Part shown: piece by piece, positions 21,696-32,672 of the stretch
How positions within the stretch are numbered: position 1 is the first letter of the stretch
How the letters are laid out: each line of letters begins with the position of its first letter
Source of the DNA: Rhinopithecus roxellana
Taxonomy: Eukaryota > Chordata > Mammalia > Primates > Cercopithecidae
Direction: 5' to 3'
DNA: 64,000 nucleotides
Assembly (NCBI RefSeq): GCF_007565055.1
Contig: NC_044550.1
Coordinates: 84,630,033-84,694,032, forward strand
Notes under the pieces: model-generated
Databases searched by the model: none
Told to the model about the DNA's origin: nothing
The model's input: the letters and a program-made list of their open reading frames with translations, nothing else
Program-made: the position numbers and the translations under genes

Positions 21696-22229
21696 TGCTG
21701 TCTCTGTGAAGGAGTGTGACCGTGGTCTTATGCTAGGGGAGTGATGATCAATCGTGGTTATCTAGAGTGTGTGTATGTTTGATCTAGTTAGGATATTCTT
21801 TTTACCTCGGTATGATGACTGATTTCAATTTTGTTAAATTTTAAGGCCCCTCTGGGGTCATTCTTATAATTTAAAGTGCTAATTCGTGTTATGAGTACAG
21901 TATAGACATTCCAAGGTTGGGTTGATTTAGGATCCATTACAAGACACGGACCTCCACTGTCTCTCTCTCTCAATATCCACCTTCCTCTTTTCCTCCCCAT
22001 TCCTTGTTCTACTCTTCAGTAGAGTAACTTTTAACTTATTCTTTTAGTATTAGGCTTGTTTTTCCTTCAAAAAGTTTGAGATACTTTAGAAATATAAAAA
22101 GATAGTCTCACAATAAACTTCATTTATTCCACCCCTGCCCCAGCTTAATGAAAGTGTCTTGTATACCCATTCTTCTCCCCAAGGGGTAAGACCTATCTCA
22201 GATCTGGTGTTTATTATTCCTAGGCATTT

Positions 22230-22500
22230 TGATACAGTTGTGTACATCCATAAACAATATATAATGTGTTTGCACATGTTTAGACTTCGTATAATGGTTT
22301 CATCCTATGCTTTTTCCCACCTGAATATATTTGTGAGATTCATCCAATTGGATGAATGTAACTTTATTTTGTTTAGTTCAACCTCTTTTTCCTACAAGTT
22401 GCATTTAAAAGTACTTTGTTAATTGATGTTCTATGATGATGTACCTTCTCCCTATGCATTTTTTGGATAACACTAAACATACTTAGAGAATATTCATGAT
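22230..22500 (-). mobile_element. L1 3' fragment
   Basis: Antisense old L1: 'TGAGATTCATCCAATTGGAT' and surrounding sequence match the L1M 3' region in order, strongly diverged. Confidence 0.5.
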
Positions 22501-22960
22501 GAAAGCCTTATTGAAATTAGTTTTATAAATTTAGGATACTAGCTTTCAAAACAGTCAGTAATTAATAAACTCATGAATTTTAAAGACATTTAACCCATTT
22601 TCTTTTTAGTATTTTGTTACCAGCCCAGCATGGATGATCAGAGTAAGGCAGTTCATGTCTCAGGACTGTACGAGAACTGGTTTGAGTCAGAAACAAAAAA
22701 TCTTTAAAAGCCATTTTGCTTCATTGAAATTAGACTTCTGACTAGAAAGAGAAAAATGATGTTTGTATAAACACAATGCACGCGGAGAATTCTGGTAACT
22801 ATCAAGCTAGTTGGGGTGGATGAACATGATTTTCAGGCAGGGACTGGATGGTATCTTGTGGTAAGCCCTAAAGGAAACACCGGCAGGCCTGCTTCCCTTA
22901 CTTATCCTAACACAGGAACACAATTTCCAGGGGGATGCTTTTGTATTGTGAAGGCCTTGA
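22501..22960. other. Intronic DNA, no gene seen
   Basis: No recognised repeat or gene. Confidence 0.4.
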
Positions 22961-22962
22961 TA

Positions 22963-22969
22963 TTCTCTT

Positions 22970-23015
<46 letters not shown>

Positions 23016-23150
23016 AACACCAGACGTTTTACATTCTAAAGGTAGGCATCTTTACATCGTTCTCTTTACACCCACACATCCACCCACCCACCCACCCACA
23101 CCCACCAGGCGCTTTACATTCTAAAGGCAGGCATCTCTGCATCTCTGTAA
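22963..23150 (+). repeat. Tandem duplication of about 95 bp carrying (AC)n and (CCCA)n
   Basis: Two units share 'TTCTCTTTA', an AC- or CCCA-rich tract, then 'TTTACATTCTAAAGG' and 'AGGCATCT'. Unit 1 holds a clean (AC)18-type tract at 22973-23010; unit 2 (from about 23059) holds CCACCCACCC repeats at 23071-23106. Confidence 0.85.
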
Positions 23151-23482
23151 ACTCTGAGACGGACTGGAATCACACCCCAAGTTGCTGCCACTGCGAGGCC
23201 TGACTCCCTGGTTCAACTAGAATTTCCGCCCTGTGTTTCTCAGGAAGATGTCAATCCACTGCCACTTAATATTTCAACGGTGAGTGTGATTTCTCTGGGC
23301 TTATTGACTTGTTCACCCACAGGCACCTTCTACCCTCACTCTTGGTGGCAAGTCATGGTGAGGTGTGTGGCTGGAGGAACTCAATTTGGCCACGGCAGTG
23401 TCACCTCAGGTCAGAAGACAGGATGTGGAATGGTCTCTTAAAAAAAAAGAAAAAGAATGCTTTCTTCTCTGACTGTAAAGTT

Positions 23483-23670
23483 GGCCTCACCGTTTATTAG
23501 CTGTGTGACTTTGGGCAAGTTACTTAAGCCTTCAGTGCCTACATTTTTCTTTATTAGTAAAATGGGCCTAGTAAGAATTCTGTCTCACTGGGTGGTGGTA
23601 TTTAATCCTCACATTACATGTTAAAAGATCTTAGGACTCTGCCTGGCTATGGTAGGTGCCTATTATTTTT
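23483..23670 (-). mobile_element. MIR
   Basis: Reverse-oriented MIR: 'TTAGCTGTGTGACTTTGGGC', 'AAGTTACTTAAGCC', 'TAGTAAAATGGGCCTAGTAA'. Confidence 0.8.
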
Positions 23671-23762
23671 ATTATTATTAAAATAACTATCTTCCTTTGG
23701 TTGAACTTGGGCACAGTTGTGGCTTTACCCATAGTTACGGTAGAAATAGTCTGTGAACACAT

Positions 23763-23764
<2 letters not shown>

Positions 23765-23793
<29 letters not shown>

Positions 23794-24381
23794 GAGATGG
23801 AGTCTCTCTCTTGTAGCTCATGCTGGAGTGGCACAGTCTCGGCCCACTGCAACCTCTGCCTCCCGGGTTTAAGCGATTCTCCTGCCTCAGCATCCCGAGT
23901 AGCTGGGATTATAGGCACCTGCCACCACACTTGGCTATTTTTTTTTTTTTTTTTTTTTTGAGACGGAGTCTCGTTCTGTCGCCCAGGCTGGAGTGCAGTG
24001 GCCGGATCTCAGCGCACTGCAAGCTCCACCTCCCGGGTTTACGCCATTCTTCTGCCTCAGCCTCGCGAGTAGCTGGGACTACAGGCACCTGCCACCTCGC
24101 CTGGCTAGATTTTTGTATTTTTTTAGTGGACACGGGGTTTCACCGCGTTAGCCAGGATGGTCTTGATCTCCTGACCTCGTGATCTGCCCGTCTGGGCCTC
24201 CCAAAGTACTGAGATTACAGGCTTGAGCCACCGTGCCTGGCCATGGCTATTTTTTTTTTTTTTGTATTTTTAGTAGAAACGGGGTTTCACCATGTTGGCC
24301 TTGAACTCCTGACCTCAGGTGGTCTGCCTGTCTCGGCCTCCCAAAGTCCTGGGATTACAGGCATGAGCCACCGTGCCCGGC
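23765..24381 (-). mobile_element. Older Alu split by an AluYR-like copy
   Basis: The 3' part is 23765-23940 and the 5' part 24243-24381. Flanking 'ACATGTT' sequences at about 23758 and 24382 are the older target-site repeats. Confidence 0.9.
23941..24242 (-). mobile_element. AluYR-like element nested in an older Alu
   Basis: Reverse-oriented; has the complement of 'GATCCGGCCACTGC' ('GCAGTGGCCGGATC') and 'GGCTTGAGCC'. TGGCTAT plus a T-run occurs on both sides (23932 and 24244), as target-site duplications. Confidence 0.9.
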
Positions 24382-24616
24382 ACATGTTTTTTTCTTCCAG
24401 TCTAACCATATTTTGAAGCACAGAGCTGAATATAGGCCTGTCATTTATTTATACATAGGAGAAACCATCCATAATAGTGTGTTGAAATCTGATGTATTAC
24501 TGAAAGCCTTTGCTTTAAAGTTTTGGGGACAAAGCCTGAAGTACCAGGGAATACAGTGTTCTTGACATGACATTCCATTTATTTGAAAATTGGGCAGATT
24601 CTCTGCCATGCTGACA

Positions 24617-24922
24617 GTTTTTTTTTTTTAATTTTTATTTTTGGAGACAGTCTCACTCTGTCACCCAGGCTGTAGTGCAGTGGTGTGATCTCAGCTCACT
24701 GCAACCTCTGCCTGCTGGGTTCAAGCGATTCTCCTGCGTCAACCTCCTGAGTAGCTGGGATTACAGGCGCATGCCACCACGCCTGGCTATTTTTTTTGTA
24801 TTTTTAGTGGAGATGAGGTTTCACTATGTTGACCAGGATGGTCTCGAATGCCTGACCTCGTGATCCACCTGCCTCAGCCTCTCAAAGTGCTGGTATTACA
24901 GGTGTGAGCCACTGCACCCAGC
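24617..24922 (-). mobile_element. AluS-like
   Basis: Reverse-oriented full-length Alu with target repeats GCTGACAGTTTT / GCTGATAGTTTT. Confidence 0.93.
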
Positions 24923-24989
24923 TGATAGTTTTGTTTTTATTTTGTGAAATGCAAGTCAAAGGCAACACAGCAAACATACTAAAATAGAT

Positions 24990-25480
24990 AGGTCTTTGAA
25001 ACCAGGTTTACTTACTGTGTGACCTTGGGCAAGTTGTTTAACTTCTCTGTGCCTTGATTTCCTCCTCTGTAAAATGTGGATAATAGTCAACTGGGCGCAG
25101 TGGTGCACACCTGTAATTCCAGCACTTTGGGAGGCCGAGGTGGGCGGATCACCTGAGGTCCGGAGTTCGAGACCAGCCTGACAAACATGGAGAAACCCCA
25201 TCTCTACTAAAAATATAAAATTAGCCGGGCGTGGTGGTACATGCCTGTAATCCTAGCTACTCTAGAGGCTGAGGCAGGAAGAATCGCTTGAACCCGGGAG
25301 GCAGAGGTTGTAGTGAGCCAATATTGCACCGTTGCAGTCCAGCCTGGGCAACCAGAGTGAAACTCCTCAAAAAAAAAAAAAAAAAAAGTGGATGATAGTT
25401 ACATGTTTAAATGTTGCGAGGCTTAAATTATTTTTAAAGTACTTAGAAAATTGCCTGAACCATAGTGGACTCTCTGTTTG
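24990..25480 (-). mobile_element. MIR interrupted by an Alu
   Basis: 'TACTGTGTGACCTTGGGCAA', 'TTCCTCCTCTGTAAAATGTG' before the Alu and 'GCGAGGCTTAAATTATT' after it form one reverse-oriented MIR. Confidence 0.75.
25089..25387 (+). mobile_element. AluS-like inside a MIR
   Basis: Full-length Alu with a poly-A tail. GTGGATAATAGT lies just before it and GTGGATGATAGT just after, as target-site repeats. Confidence 0.93.
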
Positions 25481-25739
25481 CTAGATGTAGAAAAAACATG
25501 AAAAATCTATTCAGTCATCGCTAGAACAACCTTATTTATGACAGTGGTGGAGTGGTGTCACCTTATCACTGAACTCCAGCTATGGTGGGCTAGTTGCTAG
25601 AGGTTTAACATTGAGAAGAAACGTGTATATTTGTGCTGAAGATTTCTAGTGCAGGAGACAGCAAATTTATTTAGAAAGCAATTATATTCACATTGTTGAA
25701 TCAGTATGGGATGCGATGACTATAGTTAACAGGACTGTC

Positions 25740-26380
25740 TAGTTTGGGGGTTCCAAAAAGACTTCAAGAAAGTAAAACTTCTAGGCTGAGACCAAAAGGA
25801 GGGATTGGAGCTTTCCCTGCTGAGAGTGGGGAAGAAGTCTTCTCCAAGTGCAGGGAAAATGCATCCGAGAGGTCAGAGAGAGCACATCCTGTGGATGGAA
25901 AAATGGTGTTCAGGTGGGCCAGGGAATCTGCATTGAGGGTAAGAATGGTGCTGTCGAGGGGTGGGGGCAGGGTTGGGAAGGGCCTTGGAAGGCAGGTTGA
26001 GGGCTTCACTGTAAGGACAGTGGGAAGTGATTGAAAAGTTTTGAGCAGGGGAGTGGTGTGATTTGAATTGTAGAAAGTTTTCTCTGGCTGCGGTTGTGTG
26101 AATGAATCGGAGGAAAGCAGGACTGGAGGTTGGGGGTCAGTTATCTAGGCGAGAGACTTTGGTGGCAGAAGAGGAGTCAAGACTTAGCAGCTGTAGGCTG
26201 TAGGGGGTGATTGGGTGTGGGGGCTGCCCTGACACCTCAGGTTCTGGTGTGAGCTGGTGAGTGCATTTCACTGAGGTCCAGCCACAGCAGCAGCTTTTGT
26301 GGGGGAGAGGATGAGTTTTCAGTTTTGCATGTGGAGGCCAAGGTATTTCCTAGTAATCAGGAGACATGTTCAGTAGTGTG
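25740..26380. repeat. Unassigned ancient repeat tract, G-rich
   Basis: 'GGAAGTGATTGAAAAGTTTTG' trimmed to 'AGTGATTGAAAAGTTTTG', 'AGCAGGGGAGTGGTGTGATT' and 'TCTAGGCGAGAGACTTTGG' follow the order of a common old mammalian repeat that I cannot name. The open frame at 25744-26034 is within it and is not credited as a gene. Confidence 0.45.
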
Positions 26381-26872
26381 TTTCTTCTGTGGGTGTGTAT
26401 TTCAGGAATGGGGAATACAGCTGGAGATAAAGATTCTGGAGACACAGCATATGGATGGGAAATGATGCCATGCAGCTGAATACCAAGGCTGTGGAGAGAG
26501 AATGTAGAGGGAGAAGGCAGGGCAGGTCAGGGCAAATCCAGAGGAACTCTGTCTTTTACGGGGTAGGTGAAAGAAGAACTTGAGATCTGAGAAACAGTAG
26601 CCATTGACAGAGAGATGGAAAACTAGGAGAGGGTCTGTGAAGCCAAGGAGAAAGAGTGTTAAGAAAGCAGGAGGGAATGGACAAGGCCATGCCACAGAGA
26701 AGTCAAGTAGCTCGAGTCCAGGTGACGTTGCATTGGCCACACGCTGTCATTGGTAATAGTGGGAGAATAGTTGAGGTGGCCAAGCACAACTGGGAGCCTG
26801 CTTGCAGAGGACTGAGAAGGGAGTGTGAGGAAAGTCAGTGAGCCTGGGTATGGATAGCTCTCCTAGATTATT
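26381..26872. other. Intronic DNA, no gene seen
   Basis: G/A-rich single-copy looking DNA. An open frame at 26402-26740 on the minus strand has no family features. Confidence 0.4.
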
Positions 26873-26988
26873 TGGTCTGCCATCCAAATACTTCAACGCA
26901 TTCAACCCTGTCTTCAAGCAGGCTTGACCCTGCTTAGCTTCTGAGATCAGACAGGGTTGAATATGTTCAGGGTGGTATGGCTGTAGAC
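26873..26988 (-). pseudogene. 5S rRNA pseudogene with an inverted insertion
   Basis: On the minus strand it reads GTCTACAGCCATACCACC, then 'GAAGCTAAGCAGGGTC' and 'GTATTTGGATGG', the order of human-type 5S rRNA. It is diverged ('GCGCCCGATCTC' is replaced by AT-rich sequence) and carries about 23 extra bases between 'GCCTG' and 'AGTATTTGG'. The insert is the inverse of sequence upstream in the same pseudogene, so 26896-26913 and 26949-26966 form a hairpin (16 of 18 pairs). It cannot be a working 5S gene: the internal promoter's spacing is changed. Confidence 0.85.
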
Positions 26989-27053
26989 CCAAATTACATG
27001 GTCAGTGGGAGAGGAGGAGACTGAAGATTCAGGGGCCATCTCAGAGCACAAAC

Positions 27054-27378
27054 TTTTTTTTTTTTTTTTTGAGATGGAGTTTCACTCTTGTTGCCTGGGC
27101 TGGAGTGCAGTGGTGTGATCTTGGCTCACTGCAACCTCCACCTCCCAGATTCAAGCGATTGTCCTGCCTCAGCCTCCTGAGTAGCTGGGATTACAGGCAT
27201 GTACCACCCCGCCCGGCTAATTTTTTGTATCTTTTTAGTAGAGATGGGGTTTCACCATGTTGGCCAGGCTTGTCTCGAACTCCTGACCTTGTGATCCGCC
27301 CGCTTCAGCCTCCCAAAGTGCTGGGATTATAGGCACTTTGGTGAACCACCAAGTGGTAGGTGAACCACCATGCCCAGC
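27054..27378 (-). mobile_element. AluS-like with a local duplication near its head
   Basis: Reverse-oriented Alu. Near its 5' end 'GTGAACCACCA' occurs twice (about 27341 and 27360), lengthening the element by about 20 bp. Confidence 0.9.
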
Positions 27379-27390
27379 TACAAAGTGCTT

Positions 27391-27685
27391 ATTATTTGTT
27401 TATTTTGAGACAGAGTCTCGCTCTGTTGCCAGGCTGGAGTGCAGTGGCATGATCTTGGCTCACTGCATCCTCTGCCTCCTGGGTTCAAGCGATTCTCCTG
27501 CTTCAGCCTCCTGAATAGCTGGGACTACAGGCATGTGCCCCCATGCCCAGCTAATTTTTGTATATTTAGTAGAGATGGGGTTTCACCATGTTTGCCAGGA
27601 TGGTCTCTATCTCTCAACCTTGTGGTCTGCCTGCCTCGGCCTCCCAAAGTTTTGGAATTACAGGTGTGAACCTCTGTGCCAGGCC
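27391..27685 (-). mobile_element. AluS-like
   Basis: Reverse-oriented full-length Alu ending 'GTGCCAGGCC'. Confidence 0.92.
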
Positions 27686-27689
27686 TGCC

Positions 27690-27982
27690 TTTTTGTTTTT
27701 GTTTTTGTTTTTTTGAGGTGGAGTTTTGCTCTTTGCCCTGTTGGAGTGCAGTGGCGCAATCTTGGCTCACTGCAACCTCAACCTCCCGGGTTCAAGTGAT
27801 TCTCCTGCCTTAGCCTCCTGAGTAGCTTGCCTGCCACCATGCCCAGTTAATTTTTGTATTTTTAGTAGAGACAGGGTTTCACCATGTTGGCCAGGCTGAT
27901 CTTGAACTCCTGACCTCAGGTGATCCGCCCACCTCAGCTTCCCAAAGTGCTGGGATTGTAGGTGTGAGCCACCGTGCCCAGC
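27690..27982 (-). mobile_element. AluS-like, abutting the previous Alu
   Basis: Third reverse-oriented Alu in a row; it starts with a (TTTTTG)n tail and ends 'CCGTGCCCAGC'. About 20 bp are missing after 'GAGTAGCT'. Confidence 0.92.
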
Positions 27983-29311
27983 AGCATGCTTCTTAATATA
28001 GGTGTGATTCCTATTCTAGGTGAAGAAGGGGTGGGAGGGCGTACCTTTCACCTGTTTCATAACAGTGGAGATGGAAATGATGTCTACACACTCAAATTTG
28101 TAGATTTATGGCAGGACATCGAGGAAACTGACAACTGATGGATTTATTTTCCCTGAGGTAGATGACAAGATTCAGTAATTATATTTTAATCTCTCCACCA
28201 CCACATTCTTTTTCTGGTTGATATTAATAATACATGACTTGTAAGAGTGGTTTTCTTCATAGTGTGAACTGAGTGGGATGGCATATAGATATTAAGCTGA
28301 GAAGAAGTAATGGGGTGAAGGGGAGAAAAAGGAGTTAAATGTTTGGGTAAACAACCCTCATGACACCAAGAAATGCCCCTGTTTCAGGCTTTATTTCACA
28401 CTTTGTTCTGTTGCACTTAAAAGACCCAAATGGTCCTTAGTCTTTTTTTTTTTTTTTTTCCAAAGTATTAAAACCGGTTTTCTCTTTTATCTCACCGGAG
28501 TCTTGCTGATTCTCTTTGGATCAGTCTACAGGGAAGAAAATGCCTCTGGCAGCACCTGGGAAGATTGTAGGACTTCTAAGTGTCTGCCTCTTTGTCCAAA
28601 GAGAAGAGGAGGAAGAGAGCTTGTAAGAGTTAAAAATGGAATAATTATGATCTAAAAATATCCTCTCTTGTTCTTTTCTAGCTAACTACTTAGGTTCAAC
28701 CTAGTTTAAGAAACAATGCCTAGAAGAAATAAATGCTTACAAAAGATCCCCATCAGTGGGTGGTATGCAGATAGCCTTTGTCTTCCCTTCAGGGCTGGAC
28801 ACCCTGACCGCCATGGAGGTGGCCACACAGCATCTCTTCAGGGATGTGGAGTGTGGAGACCTTCAGATGCTTCAGAGGGAGGACATGAGTGGAGAAGTTC
28901 TTTGCATGTGTTTCTAGAGCTAGAGTTGGTGTCCTGTTTTTTGTGGAAAGGATAAGGTTTAAAAATCTGAACCTTTTCTTCCCCCTTCTTCAGATTATTG
29001 TTATAAAAATACTATGGATCCTCATTCATTTCTTTCAGCTTCCAGTGAGAGAAATTAGATTAAAACCTTGAATTTTTTTTTTTTTTAAAAAGGAGTTTTG
29101 GCTTCAGGGTGAAGATTAAAGACTGGGCCTTGCTTTTAGATACCCCTGAATTCCAGGGTTCAGACAGTGCTGTCAGTTCTCTGCATCTGTAGTTTCCCTC
29201 AGTCGGCCTCTGTCTCAGGTTAGCACTTTCCCATGGTGACTGTGGCTTAAAGCTTACACCTTTCTTACTGCAATGGGAATTCCAGAGAATACTGACTCTT
29301 TTCCCCTAGAC
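27983..29311. other. Intronic DNA, no gene seen
   Basis: Single-copy looking, with T-runs at 28443-28459 and 29070-29083. The open frames at 28716-29071 have no recognisable features. Confidence 0.45.
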
Positions 29312-29495
29312 CAGTGGTTCTCAAATGGGTGACTTTGTCCAGAGAAAATTTTGGTTGTTACTTTAGGGAGATGCTATGGTTCTAGCGGGCAGAGGCCAGT
29401 GATGCTGCCAAACACTCTGCAGTGCACAGGACATGTCCCCTACAACGGAGAATGATCCAGCCCAAAATGTTCGTAGTGCTGAGGTTGAGAAACTG
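29312..29495. mobile_element. hAT-type DNA-transposon fossil (MER5/MER20 class)
   Basis: Terminal CAGTGGTTCTCAA and TTGAGAAACTG. Internal 'GGGCAGAGGCCAGTGATGCT' and 'CAGTGCACAGGACATGTCCC' are typical of a short hAT-Charlie family. The 8-bp flanks CCCTAGAC / CCTTAGAG match at 6 of 8, as expected for a hAT target duplication. Confidence 0.75.
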
Positions 29496-29831
29496 CCTTA
29501 GAGATAGGGAGACCATGTAATCTAAACCCAGATACTCTTGAGAAGTACAGTTATGCTAAGACAACGGCCATGAACTGGAATTGTTACGAGTATACCTGGA
29601 CCTGTGGTTGCTCTACGTAAAGGCCCTATCAGTCCTGGGTCACTCGCCCAGCATAGACCAATCACTGTGATGTGGTGGATATTGTGCTTTGGCCAGCCTG
29701 AATCACGTGCCTACCAGTTGGGTGAAGAAGTGGGCAGCAAGTGATTGCTTGGACAGAATGCCACAGCTCACAACAAAGGGTATAGAAACTAGAAAAAGAA
29801 AAAAGAGAAAAAAAAAGCTGATGTCCTGTAC

Positions 29832-30120
29832 CAAGTTTTAGTTGTACAAAATAATTAAGATCTGGAGAGCTGTACAATATAGAGCATATGATTAATAATA
29901 CTGTGTACTTAAAATTTTCCTAAGAGGGTAGATGTTATATTAAGTGGTCTTTCCACAAAAGGGAAAACAAAACAAAAAGACAAAATGATACAGGGGGTGG
30001 GAGGAAACTTTCGGATGTGATGGCCTTGATAGTGATGGTGGTTTGATGGTTTCACAGGTGTATGCTTATCTCCAAACACATCAAGTTATGTACATTAAAC
30101 ACACCAAAAGCGATGGATAG
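29832..30120 (+). mobile_element. L1 3' UTR fragment
   Basis: 'AGATCTGGAGAGCTGTACAA', 'CTAAGAGGGTAGATGTTATA', 'CACAGGTGTATGCTTATCTC' and 'CATCAAGTTATGTACATTAA' follow the old L1 3' UTR. It is 5'-truncated, and its last about 40 bp are replaced by the Alu. Confidence 0.75.
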
Positions 30121-30403
30121 ACTGGGCACTGTGTCTCAGGCCTGTAATACCAGCAGTTTGGGAGGCTGAGGCAGGAGGATTGCTTAAGGTTAGGAGTTCA
30201 AGACAAGCCTGGGCAACACAGTGAGACCCTATTTCTAAAAACAGGGTTGGGGGTGTGGTGGCGCACACCTGTAGTCCTCACTACTTGGGAGGCTGAGGTG
30301 GGAGGATTGCTTGAGCCTGGGAGATGATGCTGCAGTGAGCTGTGATCACGCCACTGTACTCCAGGCTGGGCAACACAGTGAGACCTTGTGTCTTAACAAA
30401 AAG
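30121..30403 (+). mobile_element. AluJ-like
   Basis: A diverged dimeric Alu directly following the L1 3' fragment. An 18-bp direct repeat (AAAGCTGATGTCCTGTAC at 29814-29831; one mismatch at 30404-30421) brackets the L1 piece and this Alu together. Confidence 0.88.
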
Positions 30404-30421
30404 AAAGCTGATGTCCTATAC

Positions 30422-32028
30422 ATAAGAGAACTTTTACTTTTGAAACTCACTTTATTACACCTGTTTTGATCTGGGCCCAGGGACTGCACGTGGCAAAACA
30501 AATGAGGACTATATAAAGACGGTGGAAATAGTATGCATTCTATTTTTTCCCATTGCTTGGTTGATTAATTTTAACCATAATAGAGGAGGTGAGAGAGATG
30601 AAATTGGTGAGAGGGTAGAAATGAAGACTGTGGTCCCTGTAACTTGCCTGGATACAAGGACAAAGTTGTTGGCACAGTGAGGTATCTATGCCTTACAATA
30701 TGAACCCCTGACCGGAGGAAAAAGTTTAGATTAAAATACTTAATATTTATAACACCTTAGCTTGTTATAGGCCAAGAAAATATGTAAAAAAATAAACAGC
30801 AGTTTACTGGCTTAATTTAAACTTTTGACACTGATAGTGCTCCTGTTGATTTTTGGAGAAACAAAGCATTGTTAAGAAAAACTAACTTTTGTGGGTATAA
30901 TTCATCCAGCAGAGTGGATTGAATAATTTTACATTTTCCCTTTAAACAAAGAAACGTTTCTTGAATGGAAATTAGACGTATGTATTTTCTAATTTTGTAT
31001 GTTCTTGATTTAATTTTAAATTTGAAGTCAATTGAGAAATCCTATAAGCATCTAGAGAAGTTGTGTAAATTATTTTTTTCTGAAACTGTATTATAGTCTC
31101 TGGAAATATTTTCCTTCTTTCCAGTTTATTGTGTATGCAGGATAAAATCCAAAGTAAGGATTTGACAGTAGGTAGCTATTTGAACTATTTTCTGTTCATT
31201 GCAATTAGAGAACTGAGATGGTCAAATTAAATATTTTTTATGTAAACTCTGAAATCTTTTAGAATCGACTGTTGTGGCTTAATTGATACTGTCTCAAAGG
31301 CTTGAATGGCTATGCAAATTAACCTGTTGATGAACAGCCATGTATCCAGAAACAGGATGTATCACTTAACCACAGCGAACAGTGTTTTGTTTGCAATAAG
31401 ATGGTTGAGTGCCTTTTGGCAGTGTTTACCTGAGTGTGGCAGGACTGATATATCTTGACAAGCAAAGAACAAAAAGACTTTAGAAAAGTGCTTCTTTGTC
31501 CAGAAAACAAAGAGGCAGCTTTGTAAAGACCTTTGTATTTTTCGACCTTAAAATTTTCATTCCAAAAGCTTTAAAGCTGAAAGTATAGTTTTGAATCAAC
31601 ACAGTTCTTCGGTTTAATATATGCAATGAGAACAAAATGGAAAGGAGTGGAGAGGGAGTTGGTACCGTGGTGGAAGTGAATGCATCAGGGAGCATTTGGC
31701 CCTTGGAAGGTGTTGGAGGGTCACCTAGAATGAAGGGAGGTGTTTAATTTCTTCCTGACTGTGGCATCAGTTTAATGAATGCACATCAAAAGTCAGAGTG
31801 TACGTTAGGAAAAAAGAATGGAACGGAATTAATACATAATTCAGCTTTGTGTGTGTGCATTGTGTTTGTGTGTGTGTAATCTAATCGTAGTTTTCATATA
31901 ACTAAATTAAAAGGGATTGGTGATTTCTTTAAAGTGAATAGTCATCACCCAACCTATTTGTTTTGTAGGCATTAATATCCATTTTTATATGTTGGATTTG
32001 CTTAAATGGAAGTACATGTAAAATACCT
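30422..32028. other. Intronic single-copy tract
   Basis: About 1.6 kb of AT-rich DNA without a recognised repeat, RNA gene or coding exon. A GT-rich stretch lies at 31850-31879. Confidence 0.5.
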
Positions 32029-32327
32029 TTTTTTTTTTTTTTTTTGAGATATAGTCTCACTATGTAACCCATGCTGGAGTGCAGTGGTGTGATCTTGGCT
32101 CACTGCAACCTCTGCCTCCTGGGTTCAAGTGATTCTCCTGCTTCAGCCTCCTGAGTAGCTGGGACTACAGTCACGCACCACCACGCCTGGCTAATTTTTG
32201 TATTTTTTAGCAGAGACAGGGTTTCACCATATTGGCCAGGCTGGCATCAAATTCCTGACCTCATGATCCATCCACCTCAGCCTCCCAAAGTGCCAGGATT
32301 ACAGGTGTGAGCCACTGGTGCCTGGCC
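32029..32327 (-). mobile_element. AluS-like
   Basis: Reverse-oriented full-length Alu with target repeats AAAATACCTT / AAAATATCTT. Confidence 0.93.
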
Positions 32328-32357
32328 ATAAAATATCTTCAATTTAAAACAATAGTG

Positions 32358-32632
32358 AGCTTTGGTGGGTTCATTTTGGGCAGATCACTTGTGGTCAGGA
32401 GTTTGAGACCAGCCTGATCAACATGGTGAAACCCCATCTCTACTAAAAAGCATAAAAATTAGCCAGGTGTGATGGTGCATGCCTATAGTCCCATCTACTT
32501 GGGAGGCTGAGGCAGGAGACTCTCTTGAACCTGGGAGGCAGAGGTTGCAGTGAGCCGAGATCTGGCCACTGCACTCCAACTTGGGCAACCGAGCGAGACA
32601 GTGCCTGAAAACCAAAAACAAACAAAAAAAAG
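32358..32632 (+). mobile_element. 5'-truncated AluS
   Basis: Sense Alu lacking its first about 30 bp, only about 30 bp from the reverse-oriented Alu at 32029-32327, so the two form an inverted pair. Confidence 0.88.
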
Positions 32633-32672
32633 CCATGAGTAGATCACTATTGTTTTAGATTACGAATGTTAG

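Noticed and set aside
22972..23110. Regularly spaced repeats resembling a CRISPR-like array
   Set aside because: They are AC and CCCA microsatellites without unique spacers, in a primate genome.
25744..26034. 96-codon frame in G-rich intron DNA
   Set aside because: Inside an old dispersed repeat with relatives elsewhere in the window.
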